A stretch of DNA of 64,000 nucleotides from Agrobacterium larrymoorei (GTDB taxonomy: Bacteria > Pseudomonadota > Alphaproteobacteria > Rhizobiales > Rhizobiaceae). The position numbers were made by a program, and so were the translations under genes. The DNA lies in assembly GCF_005145045.1 (NCBI RefSeq), contig NZ_CP039694.1:186001-250000 (forward strand), given 5' to 3'. Numbering within the stretch: position 1 is the stretch's first letter; each line of letters opens with the position of its first letter. Of this stretch, positions 39,034-48,076 are shown in pieces. The notes beneath the pieces are model-generated. The model was not told where the DNA came from. It saw nothing but the letters and a program-made list of their open reading frames with translations, and ran no database searches.

Positions 39034-40812
39034 CTAAGCTTCTTCCACCGGGGTGTTCAAAACTCCAATCATGGTCGGAGCGCCAGCGACCCTCTTGCGC
39101 CACAGCATGACCACTATGCCGACGACGATAAAGGCGCATGTCACGCCTAGCAGAACCGCGGAAACGGCGGCGGATTCTGGACTTGTGTTGAAGCGGATCC
39201 CTTCCCACAATTTTCTCGGCAGTGTCTTGACCGAAAGGTCGCTGAGAAAGATCGAAGCCACAGATTCATCGAATGAAAGGAGGACGGCGATCAGTGCGCC
39301 GATTGCAAGACCTGGTAGCAACAATGGGTAGACGATCGTGCGAAAAACGCTCCAAGGGTTTGCTCCGAGGCTTGCCGCTGCGAGCGAAAGCCTGGGGTCG
39401 ATCGAGCTATAAGTTGCCGATGCGATAAGATAGACAACGGGGAAGATCAGCACCGTGTGCGCTATGATGATGCCCATCTCCGTATCCACAAGCCCCACCC
39501 GTGCGAAAGCCAGATATGCGCCAAGGGCGAATACGACGGCCGGGACGCTGAGGGGAGCTTGCACCAAGGCTTCGAGTGCTCCCTGAAAGATAAATCTTTG
39601 CCGACCGAACCCGAGCACGGCGAGCGTGGCAAGCATCAGGCTGAGCAAGCAAGTGGCTACACCTATACGTAGGCTCGTAAGTGCCGCGCTAGTCCATTCT
39701 GAACTGCTAAAGATCGTCTCGAACCAGCGCAACGAATAGCCAGGAGGCGGAAAGATGAGTACGTCGGCCGAGCTGAATGATACCGGAAAGAGGACAACGA
39801 GCGGCAGGAGAATGAAGATTGAAACCAATGTAAGATAGACTGGTTCAAACAAGCGTGCGCCGTTCGACAACAGCGCCGAAAGCTGAAACCGAGCAGAGGG
39901 TAATGCTACAGGCCGACGTAGAAGATCCATATCCGCGTGCCCTGCTGACGGCTGCGATCGGTCCGCAGGCGACGAGCCTGGCCTTTGCCAACGAGAGAAG
40001 AAACTCAAACCCCAACTTAATAGGCCGACGACGATTGTCGCGACCAACGCGAGCGTGATGCCAAGTGCTGCCGCGAACGGCCAGTCTGCACCAGTCTCGA
40101 TCTCCGACTGGATAACTTGCGCGAGCATTTGCTGGCGTTGATTGCCAAGAAAAGCCGGCGCAATGAAGCTCGCGATGGTGAAGAGGAAGATGATGATAAC
40201 GCCTGATTGGATACCACGTATTGAGAGTGGGATGACGATGCCAAACCAAGCCCGGAGCGGGTTCGCGCCGAGAGTATTAGCTGCCAGCAGGACGCGGCCG
40301 TCGATGCGACGAAGCACTGTTACCAGGGCGAATACCATCATAGGAATTGAAGAGTGAACCAAAGCGAGGATGACTGCAGGTTCGCTGAAGAGAAGCGGCA
40401 ATGGTTCCGAAATAAGCCCGAGACTAAGTAGCGTCCCGTTGATAAGTCCACGCTGACCTAGGATTGCCAGCCACGCGAAGGTTCGAACCAGAACGCTGCT
40501 CAAAAACGGAACGAGGACCAGCAATCCGAGAAACATCGCCTTAAATCCCGTCGCCCGGCTCAGGAGCCACGCCAGCGGAAAGGAGACAACGAGTGTTATT
40601 GCAGTCGCTTCAAGGCTGATCCGCACCGTCGTCCAAATAATTTTCAGGTATACCGGACTTTCGAAAATCTTGAGAAAGCGTCCGGCGGCATTTCCGCCGA
40701 ACGCAGAGGGCACAATGTAAAGCAGTGGCAGTGCGAGTGCGACGAGAAGGAGAATAAACACCGGAGCAAGTAGGAAGAGCCGCTCCCAGTCTCTTGAAAA
40801 ATTTCGCGTCAT
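39034..40812 (-). CDS. Fused ABC permease (PotB-PotC type)
   Basis: A single 592-residue chain holds two complete permeases of the spermidine/putrescine-type family. The first (residues about 1-275) has VRTFAWLAILGQRGLINGTL and the loop RVLLAANTLGANPLRAWFGI. A linker of about 40 polar residues (about 276-315) follows. The second (about 316-580) has SLRWFETIFSSSEW and the loop LSLAAASLGANPWSVFRTIV. These are normally separate PotB and PotC proteins. It follows its binding protein and ATPase genes in the same operon. The substrate is probably the opine handled by the upstream genes. Confidence 0.85.
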   Translation of the reverse strand: MTRNFSRDWERLFLLAPVFILLLVALALPLLYIVPSAFGGNAAGRFLKIFESPVYLKIIWTTVRISLEATAITLVVSFPLAWLLSRATGFKAMFLGLLVLVPFLSSVLVRTFAWLAILGQRGLINGTLLSLGLISEPLPLLFSEPAVILALVHSSIPMMVFALVTVLRRIDGRVLLAANTLGANPLRAWFGIVIPLSIRGIQSGVIIIFLFTIASFIAPAFLGNQRQQMLAQVIQSEIETGADWPFAAALGITLALVATIVVGLLSWGLSFFSRWQRPGSSPADRSQPSAGHADMDLLRRPVALPSARFQLSALLSNGARLFEPVYLTLVSIFILLPLVVLFPVSFSSADVLIFPPPGYSLRWFETIFSSSEWTSAALTSLRIGVATCLLSLMLATLAVLGFGRQRFIFQGALEALVQAPLSVPAVVFALGAYLAFARVGLVDTEMGIIIAHTVLIFPVVYLIASATYSSIDPRLSLAAASLGANPWSVFRTIVYPLLLPGLAIGALIAVLLSFDESVASIFLSDLSVKTLPRKLWEGIRFNTSPESAAVSAVLLGVTCAFIVVGIVVMLWRKRVAGAPTMIGVLNTPVEEA

Positions 40813-40838
40813 CGTCGTTCGCTCCTGCCTTAATGCGA

Positions 40839-41858
40839 TCAGTTCATTATGTAAGTGGACCAGCGGGCCTTCACTGCATCACGGTTGTCGTTCCACCACT
40901 TTGAATCGAGGATCGCGCCAAGCTTCGCATTCTCCGGGTAGCTTGGGAGGTCTTTTGCGACCGCAGGATCGAGAAGCTTAAGCGCTTCGACATTGGTCGG
41001 ACCGTAGGGGATGTTTCGTGTCAGCTCCGCCTGGTTCTCGGGCTGAACCGCAAAATTGATGAATTTCATCGCTTCATCCTTGTGTGGAGCACCTTTCACG
41101 ACGACCCACCATTCGGTATCTGAGACCGATGCGTCCCAACCGTAAGCCCAGTTTGCGCCGGCCTTGATCGCGTTGTTCACGCGGCCGTTCGGGATGTAGG
41201 CCAGATCGACTTCACCCTGCTGGATCAGCGCCTGCGTGTCGGCGGCACCCTTGTAGGCAACGATCTGGTCTTTAACGCGGTCGATCACCTTAAGTGCGCG
41301 GTCAACGTCCAACGGGTAGAGGTCGGCAGCCTTGACGCCGTCGGCGAGCAGGGCAAATTCAATCGTGTATTCGGGTTCTAGCGGAATAGCACGACGGGCT
41401 TTCACCGAGGGATCGAAAAACTGCGCCGGCGTGACGCCATTCGCAAACTTCGCCTTGTCCCAGGAAAGATTCATCCCGAATGTGATATAGCCGATGCCGT
41501 ATTTGGTGCGCAGTTCGGCGGGGATACCGTCCGCCTTGATGGTCTTGTAGTCGAGGGGTTCGAGAAGGTTGTCCTTGGCCTCGTTCGCATGTGCCGAACT
41601 TTCAGCAGACACGACGTCCCACGTCACATTACCGCTCTCAACCATAGCCTTGACCTTGGCATAGGCTGAACCCGTCGTGGCAGTGACCTTCACACCCGAT
41701 GCTTTGTTGTAAGGCTCGAAAAAAGCCTTTGTCTGAGCATCCTGGAAAGTCCCGCCGTATGATGCGACCACCACTTCGGCGGCTGGTGCGGCGCCGGCAA
41801 GAAGAAAAACGCCCGCAGCTGCAAGCCAAATCCCAGTTTTTTGTTTGATCGTTCCCAC
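40839..41858 (-). CDS. ABC transporter periplasmic binding protein
   Basis: Binding protein of the spermidine/putrescine (PotD-like) family. From the GTG at 41858 (GAGGAG six bases upstream) it has a signal peptide (GIWLAAAGVFLLAGAAPAAE) followed by VVVASYGGTFQDAQTKAFFE, a common start for mature proteins of this family. 339 residues. An in-frame ATG at 41894 would overlap the ATPase gene and lacks a ribosome binding site. It acts in the periplasm; by context its ligand may be a deoxyfructosyl amino acid opine. Confidence 0.85.
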   Translation of the reverse strand: MGTIKQKTGIWLAAAGVFLLAGAAPAAEVVVASYGGTFQDAQTKAFFEPYNKASGVKVTATTGSAYAKVKAMVESGNVTWDVVSAESSAHANEAKDNLLEPLDYKTIKADGIPAELRTKYGIGYITFGMNLSWDKAKFANGVTPAQFFDPSVKARRAIPLEPEYTIEFALLADGVKAADLYPLDVDRALKVIDRVKDQIVAYKGAADTQALIQQGEVDLAYIPNGRVNNAIKAGANWAYGWDASVSDTEWWVVVKGAPHKDEAMKFINFAVQPENQAELTRNIPYGPTNVEALKLLDPAVAKDLPSYPENAKLGAILDSKWWNDNRDAVKARWSTYIMN

Positions 41859-41890
41859 AGTTTCTTCTCCTCTAATATTCCGCTTTAGGG

Positions 41891-42973
41891 TCATCCTTCA
41901 GTCGGAAGAACGGCGACGGATGCTGGAGCCCATCGCGCAATCACGCTTTTTCCGGGCTCAAGGCTTCCGGCCAAAAGGTCTCCTCGCATGATGTTGGCGA
42001 GCAGCGACTGCCCGTCAGAAATTTCCAGTGCTACGCGCCACCCGGATCCGAGATAGGTGATGTCGCGGATTGTTGCTGGAACCGCGAAGCCTTCGTCCGA
42101 ATTTGCTTCGGCGACTGAGCGGACTGAAACGCTTTCCGGTCGGACCACAATATCGAAAGGGGTCTTAGCCGGGGACGGCAGCAACTGGCGCGCGCCTGCG
42201 ATCTGGTATCCTCGGCCATCGTCCAGGCTTGTAACCCGGAGGATCGAGCATTCGCCGATGAACCGTGCAACGAAATGATTGGAAGGCGCTGCGTAAATGG
42301 TCTCAGGATCGGCTACCTGAAGTAGTTCACCGCACGACATGATTCCAATCCTGTCCGCCATCGCCATCGCTTCCGACTGGTCATGGGTCACATAGATGAC
42401 GGTGATGCCGAGTTCGTGCTGGATGCGCTTCAGCTCGTGCTGCATCTGGTCACGAAGTCTCCGGTCGAGAGCTCCGAGCGGTTCATCCATGAGCAAAATA
42501 TCAGGACCGAAGACCAGTGAGCGGGCAAGTGCCACACGCTGCTGTTGTCCTCCAGACATCTGGATAGGATATGAAGCCCCGCGATCCGTCAGGTTGACGA
42601 GACTGAGCGCCGCTTTCACGCGCTCTTCCCGTTCACTTCGCCCGACGCCGCGCATCTTGAGCGGATAGGCGACATTCTCTCCTGCGGTCATATGAGGGAA
42701 AAGGGCGTAGTTTTGAAATACCACGCCGATGCTGCGGCGGTGCGGCGGAACCTCCGTCACGGAGGTGCCAGACATCAGCACCGTGCCTTCCGTCGGTTGG
42801 TCGAAACCCGCAAGCAACATCAGAAGCGTTGTTTTGCCGGAACCACTTGAGCCGAGCAGGGCGAAGAATTCGCCCTTTGCTATGTCGAGGGTGACGCCGC
42901 TCACCGCAGTGACCGGCCCATAGCGCCGGGTGACACCCTGGAAGGAAACGGCGGGGAGCGACTGGTCTGTCAT
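41891..42973 (-). CDS. ABC transporter ATPase (PotA-like)
   Basis: 360 residues: Walker A in FFALLGSSGSGKTTLLMLLA, ABC signature in [20 protein letters not shown], Walker B in DILLMDEPLGALDRRLRDQM, H-loop in VIYVTHDQSEAMAMADR, and a C-terminal TOBE domain from about residue 280. Its ATG overlaps the stop of the upstream M24-fold gene (TAATG), so the two are coupled. It energises the fused permease at 39034. Confidence 0.9.
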   Translation of the reverse strand: MTDQSLPAVSFQGVTRRYGPVTAVSGVTLDIAKGEFFALLGSSGSGKTTLLMLLAGFDQPTEGTVLMSGTSVTEVPPHRRSIGVVFQNYALFPHMTAGENVAYPLKMRGVGRSEREERVKAALSLVNLTDRGASYPIQMSGGQQQRVALARSLVFGPDILLMDEPLGALDRRLRDQMQHELKRIQHELGITVIYVTHDQSEAMAMADRIGIMSCGELLQVADPETIYAAPSNHFVARFIGECSILRVTSLDDGRGYQIAGARQLLPSPAKTPFDIVVRPESVSVRSVAEANSDEGFAVPATIRDITYLGSGWRVALEISDGQSLLANIMRGDLLAGSLEPGKSVIARWAPASVAVLPTEG

Positions 42974-44178
42974 TAGATGTCCCTGCCCAATTCAAGAGGC
43001 GTGAGCGGTTCGTATCCGGTCTCCGTCACAAGGACGGTGTCCCCAAAACGGGCGCCGCCGACGCCATCGACGTAAACACCAGGCTCGATGCCCAGCAACA
43101 TGCCGGCTTCGAGAACTGTCGGATCGTTGGCTTTGATCTCAGGGAATTCAGGATCTGACAGGCCAATACCGCGCCCAGTGCGATGCTGCATAGCGCCGCC
43201 GTATCCATGGCCCTCGATAACTGCGACCGCAGCGGCGTGGACCTCGCCGGTCGTCACGCCGGCACGAACTTTTGCCAGTGCGGCTTCTTGCGCCTTGCGT
43301 GCGACATCGACAATCTTGCGAAGATCATCCGAGACTTCTTCTGCCCCCACCTTTAGCGGGCGATCGAAACATATTCCGTGGCCAAAGAACGGGCGGCCGC
43401 AATAGCAAAGCTGTACAACCTCGCCCTCGCGCATTGGGCGCCCCGCAGCAACGGCATGCGCACGACCGGAGCGGATGCTCCCACAGCCCATGACGTGGAT
43501 ACCCTGCAGAAGCGGCGAATGATCTTCGTCGCCATTCCACCACTCCGCCGCACGCTCCATTGCCGCGGTCCGGGATGCCAGCGCCACCTTCCATTCCGGA
43601 ACGCCTGGCTTGACGGCTTCGCGGCTTGCCAGAAACTGGTGCGCTGCGATGTCAGCGCTGCGGCGAACGACGTCGATCGTTGCCTGATCTTTGCGACGGC
43701 GCACGTCGCGAATGATGTCAGTAATATCGACGATTCGATCGCTACCGAGAGCATCGCGAACCAGATCCAGGCTGCGTGCGGAGGTGGCATCAAAATCTAC
43801 GCCAATCTTGCGTGCTGTTGGCGCGACCGCCTCAATATGCTTTGCCAGAGCAGCCGAAAACGACATTGGCGTCTTGGCCGGCTCTTCCCACTCAACCCAT
43901 TCGACGGCGACCGGAACGGTACACTGCGAGCGAATTTCAGGTGCTTCGATGCGCGGAGAAATGAACGCCGGGCTGCCATCCTGAGGGAAGACGAACCAAA
44001 TTGGCCTCACGGATGCAATGCCGTCGAGACCGGTAAAGAAGCGATGGTTGTCGAAGCTCGACAATGCGAGAACGTCAATGTCGTTCTCCTTCATTGCGGT
44101 TCTGGCGCGCTCGATGCGCCTGGTGTAGTCGGCTTCGTTTGGAAATGTCAGTTTGGAGTCTGCTGGGTTTTCTGTCAT
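42973..44178 (-). CDS. M24-fold opine-processing protein, catabolic counterpart
   Basis: About 401 residues from the ATG at 44178. It shares long stretches with the T-DNA protein at 14421: NHRFFTGLDG, a VRPI block, SPRIEA, WEEP, GDEDHSPL (GDENHSPL in the T-DNA protein), AHAVAAGR, DPTVLEAG and GIEPGVY. The same three aminopeptidase-P metal ligands are missing (LCYC, GHGICFDRP, GARFGD). Finding one member in the T-DNA and one in a bacterial uptake operon parallels Ags/AgcA of agropine plasmids, where one forms a lactone and the other opens it. That function is inferred. Its start follows the kinase stop by seven bases. Confidence 0.75.
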   Translation of the reverse strand: MTENPADSKLTFPNEADYTRRIERARTAMKENDIDVLALSSFDNHRFFTGLDGIASVRPIWFVFPQDGSPAFISPRIEAPEIRSQCTVPVAVEWVEWEEPAKTPMSFSAALAKHIEAVAPTARKIGVDFDATSARSLDLVRDALGSDRIVDITDIIRDVRRRKDQATIDVVRRSADIAAHQFLASREAVKPGVPEWKVALASRTAAMERAAEWWNGDEDHSPLLQGIHVMGCGSIRSGRAHAVAAGRPMREGEVVQLCYCGRPFFGHGICFDRPLKVGAEEVSDDLRKIVDVARKAQEAALAKVRAGVTTGEVHAAAVAVIEGHGYGGAMQHRTGRGIGLSDPEFPEIKANDPTVLEAGMLLGIEPGVYVDGVGGARFGDTVLVTETGYEPLTPLELGRDI

Positions 44179-44185
44179 GGCGCTC

Positions 44186-45004
44186 TCACAAAGGAATATC
44201 GCGGGTGATAGGACGGGCGTGACCAAAGGCGCCGCGCGTCCCGCAGATTAGCGCAGAGTATTGGGCTGCGTCTTTACCGGCTTCGGCCAGTGGAACGCCG
44301 CTCAGAACGCGGCATGCCAATCTGGCGACAAACGCATCGCCTGCCCCGAGGGTGTCGACGGCATCCACGGGCATTGCGGGTACGAATAGGACTTCACCGT
44401 TATAGGATACGGTGGCCCCTTTAGCTCCCTGCGTGATTGTTACGAGCTCGACTCCGGCAGAATGGGCGATATCGAGGATCCGGGCTATTTCAGTTTCGCT
44501 CGCACCCGAGCGTGAGAAAGCCGCAACCTTCACGTAGGGCAGTACGCTCGCCGCATAATCGAGATCACGATCCGAAAAATCGAAGGAGATCGCAACCCTT
44601 GCACGGATCTCGGGAAGCTGGCCATCTAAACGGCTTGTCTCACCTGTATGAGCCAGATCAAAACCTGCGAGGTACTCAAGTTCGGCGCTATCGAGCTGGA
44701 ACATCGACACGCCCTTTTCGCAAAGGCCCCATTTCCGGTTGTTGCCGTCGTCATCCATGTGCACGGTCGCAAAGGCATTGGGGCCGTCCTTGACACGAAG
44801 GTGTGTCAGATCGACGCCTTCGGCCTGAAGGCTCGACCGGATCAGATCACCATCCGAGTCCGTCCCGATAACTCCAACGTAGGCAGCATCCATCCCGCTG
44901 CGTTCGGCATGGACGGCAAAATTCACCGCATTGCCACCGGGGAACATCAGCTTTTGCTTATAATATCGGTCGACCACATTGTCGCCGACGCCACAAATAC
45001 GCAT
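44186..45004 (-). CDS. PfkB-family sugar kinase (fructoselysine kinase-like)
   Basis: 272 residues with the ribokinase/PfkB layout: GVGDNVVDRYYKQKLMFPGG, NAVNFAVHAERSG and the catalytic anion-hole motif DAVDTLGAGDAFVARLACRV, with Asp as base. The short form and the N-terminal DRY motif resemble fructoselysine 6-kinase (FrlD). Next to an SIS deglycase this suggests phosphorylation of a fructosyl-amino acid before cleavage. It lies ten bases after the deglycase gene. Confidence 0.8.
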   Translation of the reverse strand: MRICGVGDNVVDRYYKQKLMFPGGNAVNFAVHAERSGMDAAYVGVIGTDSDGDLIRSSLQAEGVDLTHLRVKDGPNAFATVHMDDDGNNRKWGLCEKGVSMFQLDSAELEYLAGFDLAHTGETSRLDGQLPEIRARVAISFDFSDRDLDYAASVLPYVKVAAFSRSGASETEIARILDIAHSAGVELVTITQGAKGATVSYNGEVLFVPAMPVDAVDTLGAGDAFVARLACRVLSGVPLAEAGKDAAQYSALICGTRGAFGHARPITRDIPL

Positions 45005-45013
45005 GTCGCTGCC

Positions 45014-46036
45014 TCAGTAGGTTGTTTTGAACATGTAGCGGCGGTCTGTCAGCAGGTGCCCGGTGACAGCTTGATAATGCTCGGCGAGGCGCTTCGAGAG
45101 CGTCGACAGAAGCATTGGAGAAATCTCACCGCGCATCGACGCGGGTACACCCGGCAGGCTGTAATCTTTGGAGTCGACGACCAAGCAGCGCTTGGTGTTC
45201 TTGTTAAGGAACGTTTCAACTCGATCGATCACGGCACGGGTGTCGTCTTCGCCCTTGAACAGCAGGACTGGCGTATCAGGCTGGACGACTTCGAAAGCGC
45301 CGTGGAGGAATTCGTTCGCATTGAACCAGGATGCATGCTTCCATTGCATTTCCATCAGATAGCACATGGCAAACCCGTACCCCGCGCCTTGGTTCGGTCC
45401 AGCGGAAAGGACATATGTGAACGGCTCGTGACCAAAGGCTTTGGCGATTTCGTGCAGATGAGCCTCTGCTTCCTGGATTGCCTTCTCAAAAGCGGCCGGT
45501 ACAGCGGCATAAGCCTGGTCGATTGTCGTAAAATCGAGTTTAGAACCAGCGGCCTTCAACAGCGCTGTGAGCATCAGGCCGATCAGAACCTGCTTCGGAG
45601 CAAGGATCGTGCGGTCGCTGTTATAGGTGAAGACCTCGTCACATTCCGCCGCGAGGTTGGTGCTGTCGTCCTTTGTGAATCCAATAACGTGGGCACCAGC
45701 GGCTCGCGCCCAGCGGGCGGCTTCGATCGTCTCTTTAGTCGTGCCGTTATGGGAGGCGACCAAGACAACCGACTTTGGACCGAGCAATGCAGGGCGGCGG
45801 CGATTGAACTCCTCGCTGTTGAAAATGAACGTCGGAAATTCAGCAGCACGATCTGCGAGGTATGATGCTGCCGAGAAATCGTTGTAGGAGCCACCGCAAC
45901 CAACAAGGAACAGGTTGCTCATGTTCTTGGCTGCTGTTTGTGCAACGGTGCTGATGCGCTCGCGCTGCGCAACAGCCGCCTCGGTGATACGGCGGAAATC
46001 GACGTCGGGCGAAACAAGGTTTGGGTAGTTTGTCAT
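45014..46036 (-). CDS. SIS-domain fructosamine-6-phosphate deglycase (FrlB-like)
   Basis: From the ATG at 46036, preceded by GAGGAG, the protein is 340 residues with two SIS domains (LFLVGCGGSYNDFSAASYLA; VVLVASHNGTTKETIEAARW; later FTYVLSAGPNQGAGYGFAMC) and a C-terminal RRYM motif typical of FrlB deglycases. Such enzymes split a phosphorylated Amadori compound into an amino acid and glucose 6-phosphate. It is the first gene of the leftward operon and faces a LacI-family repressor over two operators. It is related to the T-DNA mas2-like conjugase at 11280. Confidence 0.85.
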   Translation of the reverse strand: MTNYPNLVSPDVDFRRITEAAVAQRERISTVAQTAAKNMSNLFLVGCGGSYNDFSAASYLADRAAEFPTFIFNSEEFNRRRPALLGPKSVVLVASHNGTTKETIEAARWARAAGAHVIGFTKDDSTNLAAECDEVFTYNSDRTILAPKQVLIGLMLTALLKAAGSKLDFTTIDQAYAAVPAAFEKAIQEAEAHLHEIAKAFGHEPFTYVLSAGPNQGAGYGFAMCYLMEMQWKHASWFNANEFLHGAFEVVQPDTPVLLFKGEDDTRAVIDRVETFLNKNTKRCLVVDSKDYSLPGVPASMRGEISPMLLSTLSKRLAEHYQAVTGHLLTDRRYMFKTTY

Positions 46037-46062
46037 GATGCTCCTCATACGGCGGCGATGTG

Positions 46063-46092
46063 TGATACCGCTCTCAGGTGATACCGCTCCCA
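46063..46092. promoter_or_regulatory. Tandem LacI-type operators
   Basis: TGATACCGCTCTCA at 46063-46076 and TGATACCGCTCCCA at 46079-46092 are two copies spaced 16 bases start to start. Each fits the LacI/GntR-type operator pattern TGA.A.CG.T.TCA. They lie between the divergent deglycase operon and the LacI-family regulator gene, the expected place for repression of both. Confidence 0.8.
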
Positions 46093-46179
46093 TATTCCGC
46101 TGGCCGCTGTCAAGAGATTTGTTTAAGGTGTCTTGATCTGATACGAGACGATCTTCCTGATCTTCGAGGCGGACATGAA

Positions 46180-47283
46180 ATGAAAGAAAATGAACGCGTG
46201 GGCAGTCAGCCGACAATCGATGATGTAGCAAGGGTTGCAGGTGTCTCTCGAGCCACTGCTGCGCGCGTCCTGGGCAGCTACGGCTACGTCGGTGTGGACA
46301 CGCGTAAAAAGGTGTTCGATGCGGCGAAGAAGCTAGCTTATCAGCCCAATCAGCTGGCCAGAAGCATGGCGACAGGGCGTAGCAAGACGATCGGTGTCGT
46401 CATTGCCGATATCGAGAACCTCTACTTCGCCCGTGCGATCAGAGCCATTACTGATACCGCCAGTGCCAAGGGTTTCGCGGTCATTCTAGCAACGACTGAT
46501 GAAGATATCGCGCTTGAACGTGAGGCGGTGCGTGTTCTGCTATCCAAGCGCGTCGACGGTCTTATCGTATCGCCGACGTCCAGCATCGATGTCGATCATT
46601 TAAAGCGTGCCAGAGACGGTGGTTGCCCGCTGGTTTTGCTTGATCGCCGCGTGCCTGTTCTCAATGCAGATACATTTGCAATCGACAACTATGGGGCGGC
46701 CCACCAGGCGGTTGCATCGCTCATCGCGAAGGGGCACCAACGCATTGCGCTCGTCTCAAACGCTCCGTCTCACGGAGAGAAAGAATACCTGATTTCGTCC
46801 GTTCGTGAACGCATCGACGGTTATCGTGCCGCTCTGCACGATGCAAACATCGAGATTGATCCCAACTTGGTGGTTCTCGGCGGTTGGGACATTGTGAAGT
46901 TGGCTGAGAAGGTCCGTAGGCTCTTCGATGGACCGGACCGTCCCAGCGCAATTCTTGCCACAGATAGTTCTGTTGCGCTTGTCTTGTTGAACGTATTCAG
47001 AAATTTACGATTGGCTATACCGGATGAGGTCTCGCTCATTTCTTTTGACAATGCTGATTGGACAGCGGCGGTGACACCTCCTCTGACCGTCGTCTCGCAA
47101 CCGATCAGAGAATTAGCTGCTGCCGCCACCGAGGACCTTATCGCTCGGTTAACGGGAGAGACAACTGAAACAAGTCGGGAAACGCTGCTCCAGGCGACCC
47201 TGGTCGTGCGGGACTCTGTGAGCACCGCTTTAGAGCCGCAGCCATTAGGTAAGGTGAAACGACTCCAGAAGGCGAGCAAGTGA
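46180..47283 (+). CDS. LacI-family transcriptional regulator
   Basis: The N-terminal LacI helix-turn-helix is clear (PTIDDVARVAGVSRATAARV, then LGSYGYVGVDTRKKVFDAAK), with the hinge YQPNQLARSMATGRSKTIGV, followed by a periplasmic-binding-like sensor domain (VLLDRRVPV, SLISFDNADW). From the ATG at 46180 it is 367 residues; earlier in-frame starts would cover the operators. By position it represses the Amadori-opine operon and responds to the opine or its phosphate. Confidence 0.88.
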   Translation: MKENERVGSQPTIDDVARVAGVSRATAARVLGSYGYVGVDTRKKVFDAAKKLAYQPNQLARSMATGRSKTIGVVIADIENLYFARAIRAITDTASAKGFAVILATTDEDIALEREAVRVLLSKRVDGLIVSPTSSIDVDHLKRARDGGCPLVLLDRRVPVLNADTFAIDNYGAAHQAVASLIAKGHQRIALVSNAPSHGEKEYLISSVRERIDGYRAALHDANIEIDPNLVVLGGWDIVKLAEKVRRLFDGPDRPSAILATDSSVALVLLNVFRNLRLAIPDEVSLISFDNADWTAAVTPPLTVVSQPIRELAAAATEDLIARLTGETTETSRETLLQATLVVRDSVSTALEPQPLGKVKRLQKASK

Positions 47284-47350
47284 TCTGCCCGGCGTGACGC
47301 ATCTGCGTGAATGGGTTCAATCTTAAGCAAAGGCGTCGTTTCGGCCCTGA

Positions 47351-48073
47351 TTATGTCGTCGTCTGAATTACAGGCGTGGCCTCCTCTATTTGCGCCTTCC
47401 GGTGCCTGTCTTTCCGATACGGGCGGGCAAAATGTCGCTCAAGTCGTGCTCCGAGAGCAGAGATGGTCCAGCAAAGAGCGAAATAGACAACAAGAATGGC
47501 GCCATAAAAGAGATAGGCGAAACTTCTTCCACGTGAGATGGTGGTCTGCTCGATGAGGATCTGAGCCGAGCGAAGAAGTTCGTTCACGCCAAGTACCGAT
47601 CCTAGAGAACTCGCCTGTACCAGACCAGTAACAAGGCTAACATAGGGCGGCAGAATGATGGGCATAGCCTGTGGCAATACGACGAGGAGTAGCCCTTTCC
47701 AGCTGCGTAAGCCGGAAGACAATGCCGCCTCTCGCTGTCCTGTCGGCACAGAGAGCAATCCGGCACGGATGATGTGCGCGCCGTTCGCGCCGCCCCATAC
47801 GGAAACACTCAGAGTGCTTGACCAGAACGGGTTCAATGAAAGCCCTGCATGCGGAAGCACGAAGTAGACCATCAGAACAGTAACCATCAGCGGAATGTCG
47901 CGAAGGCATTCCACCAGACCGTACACGGGACGGCTGACCCAGCCCGACTTCACGGAGAGGCCGGCCGCGAAAACAATGGCGAAGAAGGTTCCGCCCAAGA
48001 TCATAATGCCGCAAAGAAGCAGGGTGTTGAGGATACCCTCAAGCAGGAAGGACTTGAACTCGAGAAGCAGCAT
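47351..48073 (-). CDS. Polar amino acid-type ABC permease
   Basis: 240 residues, about five membrane segments, with the HisM-type signature HIIRAGLLSVPTGQREAALSSG near residue 95 and a following VLPQAMPIILPPYVSLVTG block. It ends in a basic tail. It lies three bases after the second permease gene. With the binding protein at 48810 it forms an amino-acid or opine importer of the same family as NocQM. The ATPase gene of this set is broken. Confidence 0.85.
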   Translation of the reverse strand: MLLLEFKSFLLEGILNTLLLCGIMILGGTFFAIVFAAGLSVKSGWVSRPVYGLVECLRDIPLMVTVLMVYFVLPHAGLSLNPFWSSTLSVSVWGGANGAHIIRAGLLSVPTGQREAALSSGLRSWKGLLLVVLPQAMPIILPPYVSLVTGLVQASSLGSVLGVNELLRSAQILIEQTTISRGRSFAYLFYGAILVVYFALCWTISALGARLERHFARPYRKDRHRKAQIEEATPVIQTTT

Positions 48074-48076
48074 TTC

